The notes beneath the pieces were generated by a model that saw nothing but the letters and a program-made list of their open reading frames with translations, did not search any database and was not told where the DNA came from. DNA of 30,510 bases from Chara braunii (lineage: Eukaryota; Streptophyta; Charophyceae; Charales; Characeae). Location: positions 1,605,885 through 1,636,394 of the forward strand of contig BFEA01000173.1 of NCBI GenBank assembly GCA_003427395.1, written 5' to 3'. The position numbers and the translations under genes are program-made. Below, piece by piece: positions 9,224 through 18,100 of this stretch; within the stretch, counting starts at the first letter, position 1; every line of letters starts with the position of its first letter.

Positions 9224-9978
9224 TGTGACGAACCGATTTCTGTTCCGCGCGATTTTTCTGCGCGATAGCAATGAGGGGTCCTAAGCTGGGAAGGATGGGC
9301 CAATTACGGGAGATCGGGATTGAAGGGAAATTGCATTGGTGTCCTCGTTTCTTCGTCCTTTTTGCGTCGTCTCTTTTTGGATGATTGGGTGCAGCGTCAG
9401 GCGAAGTCCCGGGATGATCGATTGAGTGGCGTCGTGCCGACCAGGCACAATTAATAATGGTTCATGTCGCTTATTTTTAGTGCTGTTGTCGGATTTAGGC
9501 GCAGAGGTCGTGCGGAAATTTTGTTTCGTTCTTTTTGAATATCTTTTTCGAACCTTGTCGAGCCCTTGACGACTCTCGAAACTTCGGATTTTCTTTTCGG
9601 AATTTGTGCTTCATTTTGCATTAGCTAGGAATTTAGGAATTTAGGATTTTATTTTGCCGCGCAGCGCTTTTTGCTTACTCGCTTCTTTTTGCGGCTGCAA
9701 CAGAGCTCTGATTAGACTACGACGTTAATCGTGTGTGTAATTGTAATTTTGGGCGGGCGCCATTGTAACGGTATCTTTCTTCTTGAACTTCGTCTTTCCC
9801 GCCCTCCTTTTTTTCTTGCTGTGTCTAGCTAGCCCGCAGACTGCATGCTCGGATCGATGCATGGAGAGAGGCTACGTCCCCCACGCCGCGATCTGGCCAT
9901 GCAAAACGCAGACGCTCTCTCTCCTAATCTCCTTTCTAAGTCCTTGCAATTCCATGTTCCTCGCACATGCATGGACGC

Positions 9979-9985
9979 TATAAAT
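9979..9985 (+). promoter_or_regulatory. LTR TATA box, element 2 5' LTR
   Basis: TATAAAT in GACGCTATAAATTCCAG, 755 bp from the LTR start; conserved in the 3' LTR at 20617 and in element 1 at 5127. The predicted start of the genomic RNA is about 10010. Confidence 0.7.
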
Positions 9986-10076
9986 TCCAGCTGCACGATT
10001 AGATAGCTCTCTTAACCAGTTGTTGGAAGCTTGGGGAGCGCAATCAGTGAGGGTCAGCTCGCGAACGAAGTAAGAG

Positions 10077-10530
10077 GTGAGTTGAAGTGGGAGTCAGGCA
10101 ACCCGACGAGCTGGTACCGAACGCGCGGGGTTGATGCGGGCCACGACGGACTGTGGGCGCGGGCGAACCTGACGGGTGCGGGAGGACTAAGCGGGGTGAC
10201 GACTTCGTGGGTTGGTGCGTGACGACGGACTGTCCGCATCGGAGAGAGAGAGAGAGAGGGAGCTGAGGTTGATGGACGTGGATTTGCAGTTTTCTTTGTC
10301 TTCTCTCCCTCCTTGCTTTTGTACATAAATTTTGATCTCGGCTCAGGGCGATTCGCCCGTCTCCTTTTATTTTCGAAATCTTGGCTTGGTTTCCGCCCAC
10401 ACTCATTTTGCGATTGATCTCGATTTCGTTTGTTGTGTGTTTTGTCGAATGAATGGATGAATGAATGTCATGTCTATTGCGTGACGTTTTGCCTGATCCT
10501 TGCCTTTGCTTGTCGTTTTGATATGCTCAG
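10077..10530 (+). other. Possible leader intron in R/U5
   Basis: AGAG followed by GTGAGT at 10077 is a near-consensus donor, and a T-rich stretch ending ATGCTCAG at 10530 is a plausible acceptor. Both are kept in the 3' LTR (donor near 20716, acceptor AG at 21271-21272) although the 3' copy has an extra block of about 100 bp before the acceptor. Splicing would bring the LTR ORF closer to the cap. This is inference only. Confidence 0.25.
10140..10236 (+). other. Conserved leader motif and repeat, element 2 5' LTR
   Basis: GCCACGACGGACTGTGGG at 10140-10157 is identical to 5275-5292 in element 1. Its core ACGACGGACTGT recurs at 10222-10233, where it forms the small palindrome CGGAC-T-GTCCG (10226-10236). 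Confidence 0.6.
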
Positions 10531-10818
10531 GAACAATTGCGTACGGAATCACGGAGTGATTAGATGATTGGGTAATTTCTGTCCAGAGACAAGCGAGTAC
10601 CTCGCGGGGATGCGTGTAAGCGCGATCTGCTCTGCGCAGCGTACACGCATCCACGCGCGCCGATTCGCGGCCATTGACGAACTTGACCCCTTCGATATCA
10701 GGTAGGTGGAAACTTTCCCTTCTCCCACGCACCTAAACGGATAGGAGTTTTCGATATCACATTGGAAAATCCCCTCGCCGATTAGACGCGTGCGGGAGGA
10801 TTCCACTACAATGATAAG

Positions 10819-11337
10819 ATGTCGAGCTTTTGGGATTCGGAGTACTTCGACCCTTGGGTAAGAGAATGTATTAGGCAAAGATACCCGGAATTCCCCTGCC
10901 TAACCGAAAATCGATTGTGCCCCAGGGAGTTTCACTGTGCCACAACCAGCGATCCGAGGTGCTCCGATTATCCAACTACGGATAACTCGCACGACTTCAT
11001 ATCCTCCGGTTTCGTCGTTATCACTACCCGTTTTCCTCTCTTCCGTCTCCTCGTCCCCGTATCACCAACTCACGGTGGTTCCGTGGAATTCCATCGCCCC
11101 GTACTGGCCCCGCACACCTTGCGAAATTGTCGGCGACGCGGCAACCGACGAGCCCCTGAAACTAGGGGGCCTAACCCAAACGCGCGACGGCAGACGCCAC
11201 GTGGCTGCATCCAAAGGCCCGACTCATCGCAATCACAGCCATCACGGGCAAACCTCTCCCCGAACCGCCGCCGCCAAAACAGACGGACGACCTTGAATGC
11301 ACCGCGCATACCATCTGCCTTATGTTGCATGACATAG
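10819..11337 (+). pseudogene. LTR-internal ORF, element 2 5' LTR (frameshifted)
   Basis: Starts MSSFWDSEYFDPWVREC and matches the intact copy in the 3' LTR (21566-21883). One extra C near 11057 (GTCCCCG against CTCCCG) shifts the frame before the conserved motif LLPYHQL-PWNSIAPYWPR, which continues in a different frame here. The downstream reading to 11337 is therefore not the original protein. Confidence 0.55.
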
Positions 11338-11621
11338 AACGCCAACAGACCGGAAGAAACTCGCCCATAGCCCTATTGCATCTATGTCCCTGAAACTAGG
11401 GGGCCTAACCCAAACGCGCGACGGCAGACGCCACGTGGCTGCACCCAAAGGCCCGACTCATCGCAATCACAACCATCACGGGCAGACCTCTCCCCGAACC
11501 GCCGCCGCCAAAACAGACGGACGACCTTGAATGCACCGCGCATACCATCTGCCTTACGTTGCACGACATAGAACGCCAACAGACCGGAAGAAACTCGCCC
11601 ATAGCCCTATTGCATCTATGC
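11154..11621 (+). repeat. 234-bp direct tandem duplication in the 5' LTR
   Basis: Units at 11154-11387 and 11388-11621, with a third CCCTGAAAC boundary at 11622. The units differ at only a few positions. The 3' LTR has a single copy (21901-22137), so the duplication arose after insertion or is specific to this LTR. Confidence 0.93.
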
Positions 11622-11760
11622 CCCTGAAACTTTGCCACAGAAGATCTCAGTTCCGACCTGGGACTCCACCCCCACTTTCCCAAAAATCCTTGGCACACCC
11701 CTTCTCGCACTTCCAGGCCCACATCCCACTCCGATCACGAAGTCGCGCCAGGCGTGAGGT

Positions 11761-11773
11761 TGGTATCGGAGCC
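11761..11773 (+). other. Primer-binding site, initiator-Met tRNA type
   Basis: TGGTATCGGAGCC matches the common plant retrotransposon PBS TGGTATCAGAGCC with one difference (A to G). It abuts the end of the 5' LTR, where minus-strand synthesis would begin. Confidence 0.85.
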
Positions 11774-11910
11774 CGACACGTGGCAGGGTTCTAAGACTCA
11801 TAGCTGGGCGATCTGGATAACAGGGGACGACTCGAACCCCGAACCCGGAACGCGCAACGACGCCATCCCTCGTCACCAGAAGCCGGTCTGCGGCTCGACG
11901 AACGGTCAAT

Positions 11911-13377
11911 ATGAATGCTAATCAACAGAACCCCCAACAAAACCCGAACCCCCAGCAGAATCCTAATCAACCCGTACCACGAGCACGGGCTCCCATGACG
12001 CCCCCTGACCTCTATCTGTTTAATCCTGCGCATCATCTTGCTGGAGCATGGCTAGCCACGCTCTGCGCTCAGCAGTACGACGACAACGAAGCTCAGGTGA
12101 ACATCCCTGCTCGATTAGGAGGGGACGCTCATCATTGGTTTCGTACCTATGTATGGGTGTATCTTCCGACCTTCAAGCGAGATTTTTTGAATAGATTTGA
12201 TTACATCCATCCGGAACAAGCACTCTTCATGATTAAAGATCGAGTCCAGAAACCCCTCGAGTCTGTCACGGAATATCGAAACCGGTTTAACCGAATGTTT
12301 GTGAAAACAGAGCGAGGTGAGCAAGTAGGAAGAGATTTGTTCATCGACGGACTTCGCAGCAGAACGATGAGGGCAAAACTGCGAAAACAGTTCTCCCCCA
12401 TCAATCACACGCTGCAACAGGTTATGGTCGCTGCAAAAGAAATGGAGCGAAAGTTTGTTGCGAGTTTCCTAGAAGGGGAAGATTACCCTAGGGAAGGAGA
12501 CTCGTCTGAATTAGCCAGGGCTAAGGCTGAGCTGGCCGCATTGCAAAACAAGTTTGAAAACATGGGGTTTGTATTCGGGCCGGTCACTTATTTAGAACAG
12601 ATCACCCCTAAACGACCAGTCTCAAATGTGATTGCCAACGTACCTGCTCCCGTGATGACAGTGGCCCCACCCCCGATCGAAACCCCCTCACGACCGAATG
12701 AGTCTTCCGCCTTGCTCGAACTAACCAAAACATTGGTTAATTTGATTCAGGAGAGTAAAAAGGAGCAACGGAAACACAATGCTCGAATCGAGGCGATGCT
12801 GAGATCGATGCGACCCATCGCAGTGCGTGCTGCGTCGATCCAGCACTGATTGGCTCCAGCACCACCGCTAGCAGGGATCCCAGGCAATCTGAATGTCTGT
12901 TACACATGTCACCAACCAGGGCACATAGCCTGAGATTGCCCGCATCGGCCCCCGGAACAACGAGTCGGAGCCGCACCGGTAGCTGCAGCACCGATCGCTA
13001 ACGGGCCAGGACGGGTAGGAGCTTTGATGGAAGAAGTAGAGGGAAGCAGAACCACGTTAGCAACAATGGAGGAAGCCGCGAAGCTTATTCCATTAGATCA
13101 GTATGTAACACTGGGATATCCGGGGCTTGGGATGATTGGTACGATTAGACCCGCGCCTGAACAAGGAGAAGTAGCGGACTGGCGACCTTCTCTATGAGAG
13201 ATGGAGTCGGGAGGACCCACTTTCGACACGGAGGAAATCGATGTTATAAACATCGTACGAGCATTAGATCACCGAATCCCCCTTCCTATCGGTCATCTGC
13301 TTTTGATATCAGAACAGGCCAACGAACATATGTTGCAGCACTGCAAAGCAAATCGGAAATGGTTTGCTCTTACCTGA
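11911..13377 (+). pseudogene. gag part of the gag-pol frame, element 2
   Basis: Gag forms the retrotransposon particle and packages RNA. ATG at 11911 follows the PBS by 137 nt and is the first in frame. The N-terminus is an Asn/Gln/Pro-rich repeat (QQNPNP type). A Retrotrans_gag-like domain follows at residues about 45-190: WLATLCAQQY, HHWFRTYV, VTEYRNRFNRMF, LFIDGLRSRTMRAKL. Then comes a heptad-like Glu/Ala/Leu stretch and, past a TGA at 12847, a zinc knuckle at about 12898-12939 (C-Y-T-C-HQPG-H-I-A-stop-D-C) whose expected Arg is a TGA at 12931. Further TGA codons lie at 13195 and 13375. All lie in the same frame as protease and RT, so the original product was a single gag-pol polyprotein. 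Confidence 0.88.
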
Positions 13378-14628
13378 GCAGCAAACACAAAAATGAAAGT
13401 ACCAACACTAGATGAAAATGCCGTAGGTATTTCCGATCCCATACGCATAAGACTAATCCAAAAAGATGATCACTTCCTGCGGATTAAACCCATCCCGTGG
13501 AAATCCGCAGAATGCGACATCGAGGTATGGGGAATTCCATATAATGCTATCATCGATTCGGGAGCCGGTGTGTTAGCTATCTTTTTGCGGGTAGTGGAGA
13601 GAGCAGGAAGAAAGAACGATCTGATCATGCTTACAGAAAAGGATCAGCTCGTCTCAGCAGACGAAGAGAAGGTCAAAACGGTGGGACGAATGACTAACGT
13701 TGCCCTTCGATTAGGGAAGGTACATGTGTTGGGAGACGTCGTAGTTCTAGATGTCAATACTTACGACGTGTTTTTTGGCCTTCCCGCCCTAGTAGCACGG
13801 CGCGCCAATCTGGACTTTGAAAGATGATCGATTGTCCTCCGAAATATGGGAGGAAAACCCTATGTTGTGCCGATGAGACTGACTCTTCGTACTACCGCTA
13901 ACATAGCCCTGCAAGTTTCTCCCGCGATGACGGGGACTCTTCGCGTGATTACCTGGGACAACGGGCAGACATCCAAAGACGTGGACAACAGTGATGATGA
14001 CGATCCAGTAATCCTGGAGATGGCGCAGCAACGTATTCACTATCCCGCGCAACGGACAAATGTAAACGTCCTGAGGCAGACCAGCCAAGATTTGCAGAGA
14101 ACACAGGCAATGATTATGGGGGAACCTCTTGTACAAATTTTAAGGATGGTCGATTCTTTGGAACCCCCTTGAACCATGTACGAAGGGATCTCCCCTCTTC
14201 TCGCCCGATACAATGACAAAAGGCACTACTGCGATATCACGAGTCTCCCGAAATCCCTTTTGACACCTGCAAATGAGATTCGATTGTTACGCTTAGGGGC
14301 AGAGACCAACTCTTTGGAACCCCCTAAGCGCCTCGAAAACGGACTTGGGATTAAGATCGCAATGAAACCTGTGTCGTGGCAAGACATTCGAGACGGAGTA
14401 ACACCGGAGGAACACGTGGCCATTCGAGAACAAGATGCACAGATGATGGCCACGATGTTTTCCTGGCGATCGGATAACTCATTCATCTCTGCGCCCCTGC
14501 CAGAAAATACCAAGCGGGTGAATACAAAATACATCGATGTAAGGATATGGGATGAGTTGTACGAGTTGCACGTACCGCGATACGTACCTGAGGAGATCCA
14601 CCACCTAATCGCATACATTCTAAAGTAA
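13378..14628 (+). pseudogene. Protease and linker part of gag-pol, element 2
   Basis: An aspartic protease that would cut the polyprotein. The active-site motif IIDSGAG lies near 13549-13569, and the hydrophobic partner strand plus flap-side motif VLDVNTYDVFFGLPAL follows about 60 residues later. After a TGA at 13825-13827 (probably CGA, giving RRS) the frame runs through a linker with an Asp-rich patch (DNSDDDDP), a second stop TGA at 14170-14172, and an approximately 150-codon segment (MYEGISPLLARY to AYILK) that should correspond to the region before the RT fingers; it ends at TAA 14626-14628. No trace of a dUTPase or other extra domain is visible here. Confidence 0.82.
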
Positions 14629-15912
14629 TATAAAGGAGCGATCAGTGTGACGGACACAGACATTGGACTGTCGTTAGTCATACAGCACGAGATCAAAGAT
14701 GTGTATCTCCTCCCCCGGATTGATGATTTGCTGGATGCGATTGGGTGTGCTAATTACTTCAGTAAGTTCGATATTCGGCACGACTTCCATCACATTCTGG
14801 TCAAGGAGGAAGATCGGTCGAAGACGGCCTTCATACTGTTTGAAGGCACGTGGCAATGGGTTCGGTGCCCGATGGGTATATGCAACGCGCCTGCCACGTT
14901 TCAGCGGGCGATGAACGTGACGTTTCAAAACTTCGTCGACAAGACGCGACTCACTCAGGGGATGATTAACTTCTGCGTCATTGTGTACATGGACGACATC
15001 CTTGTCTACTCGGAGACCTATCACGGGCATGCACAGCACATCGAGTGGACGTTAGGAGCTCTGAGAGATGCTGGGTTCAAGATCTCGCTCGAAAAAAGCG
15101 AGGTTTTCCTTTCGAAAATTTCGTTCTTGGGTTACGTGGTGATACGTGGAGGACTGCGGCCTGACTCAAGAAAGGTCGCGGCGGTGAAGGAAGCTCTTGT
15201 CCCCACGTCATTGACGCAGGTTCGAGCCTTCTTGGGGTTAACCTCGTACTATCGTCGTTTTATCAAAGGCTTCAACGTGATTGCACGACCCTTAACGAAC
15301 CTGTTACGAAAGGATCAGCCCCTTAGTTGGGACGCAGAGTGCGAACGGGCCTTCGTGACCCTCAAGGACGCTCTGGTAACGACACCTATTTTGATCCGGC
15401 CGGAGCCCGCGAAGCAGTTCATTCTCATCACGGACTGGCGGTCGGAGGCTATTTCCGCTATCTTAGCGCAGTAGGGGAACGACGACCGCGAACACGTCAT
15501 CGAATATGCATCACGAACAGTGCCAAACGAGCGGAGAAATAACTCGGCCCCACAGGGCGAATGCTACGCAGTAGTGTGGGGAATCCAACACTTCCATCCG
15601 TATCTGTATGGACAGAAGTTTCTCCTTGTCACCGATCACGAGCCCTTGCTAGCGCTGAAGCGACTCACTAATTACACGGGCATGATTTGACGTTGGGCAG
15701 TGCGCCTATAGGAATACGACTTCGACATCATCCATCAAAAGACGGAAAGTCACGGCAACGCGGACGGGCTGACACGTCTGCATCGACCAGCCAAAGTGCC
15801 TAAGGCAGAAGAGATCATCCCGTGGAAGGAACCGGAATCGGCGAACGGACCCAAGTACGGACAAGTGGCAGTCCTCCCACGTGGCAAGAAGCAGGCAGGT
15901 GGCTATGGGTGA
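14629..15912 (+). pseudogene. Reverse transcriptase and RNase H part of gag-pol, element 2
   Basis: RT motifs: YLLPRIDDLLD, FSKFDIRHDFHHI (first Asp), RCPMGICNAPATFQRAM, VYMDDILVYS (catalytic Asp pair), FLGYVV and the connection RAFLGLTSYYRRFIKGF. The usual KKDGSLR-x3-DYR-x-LN fingers segment is absent: SLVIQHE leads directly to IKDVYLLPRID, suggesting a loss of about 20 codons. RNase H follows with TDW (Asp), ECYAVVWGIQHFHPYLYG (Glu), VTDHEPLLAL (Asp) and HGNADGLTRL (Asp). Stops at 15472 (TAG), 15688 (TGA) and 15709 (TAG) lie within RNase H. The frame ends at TGA 15910-15912, inside the first codons of the integrase ORF, which is in another frame. Confidence 0.9.
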
Positions 15913-17622
15913 CGGAGGTAACCCTACCACTCCCCTCTCTCCTTTCTCCTCCTCATCTCTCCTCTCCCTGCCTGATAAATTTTGTTATTTTTGCGAAGCA
16001 ATTTCTCGCGTATACACGGTCTCTATGCGCCCTAGCGGGGAAGGATATGCGGAATGGGTAGACTGTCGACCGTGTGTTGCACGAGCTCATGTCTCGTGCA
16101 TCCAATACCGAAATGACAGTAAGCCTTGGCTGTGCCCCTTGTGTCGGGTTGATAAGATCCTGACTGAGGCTCGCTTTTTAGATGCCACATCAGAAGGGTT
16201 AGAGAAGACCCGGAAGTTTAGAAGGGCCGAAGTATGGACGGATATCGCCTTGATTGCCACCCTAGAAGGTAACCCCCTCCACGACTTCGCCAAGGAAGAT
16301 TGGAGGAGGGCCAATGAAAGGGCTTGGGACTACCGCTGGAACGAGGGACGATTGGAAAAACGGAAAATGGATGGTAGTGGGATTTGGATGGTTGTGCCGC
16401 ACCCGTTCATGAGGTATGACTGGGTGAAGACAGCGCATGAGAAAACGGCTGCCCATTTTGCCGTACGGATTACGGAGGCGGCAATCGACAAAAATGAGTG
16501 GTATTGGTCCAATATTCGCGACGATGTGAAGTTCATCGTCGCGAACTGCCAGGTCTGCTCTACGGACAAGGCGTCGATTCAGCCACCAAAATCGATAGTA
16601 CCGACAGTAGTTGAACGGCGTTTTTAAAGGGTTAGCATGGATACTACCGATAGTGTGGTGCCCCCTGGACCCAATAGCTGTGAATATTCAATCCTACTCG
16701 TATTCGTGGACCATTTTTCGAAATGGATCGAGGCGTATCCCTGTCGTACGCGATAGGTGGCCGAAATTGCGCGATACGTCAATTTGTTTTTAGGGATGCA
16801 TCAGGACACGGAGGAAATTTTGACCGATAATGGGGTAGAATTCAGGGGAGAAGTCTTGAGGACTCTAGTCGTACACGGCGTCGCGATTCGGAACACTGCG
16901 TCCCACATGTCGCAATCTAACGGCCTGGTAGAAAATGCAAATCGAGTGATAAAGACTGCGCTACGACGAAATATTGCAGCGTGGGATCCGAGGCCCCGAC
17001 CCGATATCGTAGATCACATCTTGGCGGTCCATTGCGGAATGCCTCACGAATCAACGGGCCTAAACCCGTTCCAATTACGGACCAATAGTGTGGCCTGCGT
17101 TTCGGTACTGAGCCTCCCGGATGAGTCTTCTTTGAACCGACGGCCTACGAGAGCCACGATTCGGGACAAGGCCAAGCGACACAAAAGGTCCCTGCACCGA
17201 TCAGCCCGAAAATGCCAGAAAATGACTGAGTTGGCCCACGGCCGACAGGTTTGCAGTTACGAGGCCCGAACGGGAACGCGGGTCCTCGGCCCCAGTATAA
17301 ATTAGGGGACTTGGTGCGGGTGAGGAAATGTGCTCGCCAAGGGAAGATAGCGCCACGATTCTTCAGGCGATTTCGCATGATCGAGCTCAGCCCGAACTGG
17401 GTGAACATGGTGCGCCTCGTGCCAGAGGTATCAGGGAGCCGATCGGCCCGGCCGATCGTACGCCACGTGTCCTATCTACGTCCCCTCCCTTCCTCCCCAT
17501 CTCCAGCAGCGTCATCCTCCTCCTCCTTCACTACGAAGGAAGACGACGACTCTCCATCGCTTTCTTCCTCCCCTTTATCTCTCGCCTTTTCCTGTACTCC
17601 GTCTACGCCACCATCGCCATGA
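15905..17622 (+). pseudogene. PHD-finger/integrase ORF, element 2
   Basis: The first ATG in this frame (15905) overlaps the gag-pol stop (ATGGGTGA), so integrase looks like a separate ORF and not a polyprotein domain. A Thr/Ser/Pro/Leu-rich leader precedes a PHD-like finger at 15983-16144: C-x2-C-x23-C-x2-C-x4-H-x2-C-x11-C-x2-C with Trp two residues before the last Cys pair. Next is an HHCC zinc domain (HEKTAAHF, CQVC), then the core: MDTTD, TDNGVEF, NGLVENANR. Stops at 16625 (TAA; element 1 has Gln) and 16754 (TAG). A one-base deletion near 17265 moves the C-terminus (YKLGDLVRVRK, RFFRRFRMIEL, RHVSYLRPLP) to another frame, which ends in a Ser/Pro tail at 17622, overlapping the ATG of ORFa. 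Confidence 0.88.
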
Positions 17623-18100
17623 GTTTTCTCACGGAGCGAGCTCTCGACAATCATCTGCTAGCACCACATGGTTACATCTCGGCAATCCAGCAAGTTCATC
17701 ATCCGCCCTTCAGTCTGGATCTTCTACGGCTTGCGCAGTTCTTCTATACCAAAGGGGTATACGTGGCAGCAGAGTTCCGATTCGCGAGTAATCGTAAGGT
17801 GGTTGTGTTGGCGGAGCGATAGCTGTCCATCGGCTGTCAGCCCCGGGGGTTAGCCACGTGTCTACCGTCGTCTCCTTCAGCGGCGATATCAGCACGATCA
17901 GCCCTCTGCGGCATACGGCGATCCAGACGTCACTAAGGGAGTGGGGTCAGCAGTTGGCCGCGGAGTGGAACCACTGGCTCACACGCCACGGGGACAATCT
18001 TGTCCCTACGGACGGTATCGAACTCGGTGGGATTCGAGCCTCCCAGCACGAGCCGGCGGTGGTGCTTCCGGAGCTCATCCCCTTTCAACATCCCCAATGA
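17619..18100 (+). pseudogene. ORFa, element 2: uncharacterised (about 160 codons, frameshifted)
   Basis: Homologue of 1780-2261. The ATG at 17619 overlaps the integrase stop (ATGA, G at -3). Clean reading: MSFLTERALDNHLL, HGYISAIQQVHHPP, DLLRLAQFFYTKGVYVAAEFRFA, RKVVVLAE, then TAG at 17820. The rest (SFSGDIS, SPLRHTAI, LREWGQQLAAEW, ELIPFQHPQ) is in another frame because of a one-base loss near 17831; element 1 reads through here. Each copy is therefore broken at a different place and the other copy supports continuity. Function unknown; it is neither enzyme-like nor membrane-like by eye. Confidence 0.7.

Larger units (their letters stand above)
9224..11760 (+). repeat. 5' LTR of element 2 (about 2.5 kb)
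   Basis: Aligns with 19861-22205 along its whole length. Starts TGTGACGAACCG. TATAAAT at 9979 puts U3 at about 9224-10010 and leaves about 1.75 kb of R/U5. It carries a GA-rich microsatellite near 10241-10259, a possible leader intron, the LTR ORF from 10819 and a 234-bp tandem duplication absent from the 3' LTR. It ends GTGAGGT directly against the PBS, whereas the 3' LTR continues about 12 bp further to GGGCGTCACA. Confidence 0.9.

Noticed and set aside
9783-9983. 66-codon ORF in LTR U3.
   Set aside because: Lies upstream of the TATA box in U3, is not conserved in element 1 and has no motif.
12847-15690. TGA used as a sense codon or recoded stop throughout gag-pol.
   Set aside because: The partner copy or family motif often has Arg at these sites, other copies use ordinary CGN/AGR codons, TAG and TAA stops also occur, and normal ORFs end in TGA. 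CGA-to-TGA decay explains it.
17300-17622. C-terminal chromodomain on the integrase.
   Set aside because: Only a degenerate GPF-like module and a Ser/Pro tail are visible; the aromatic-cage pattern of a chromodomain is not seen.
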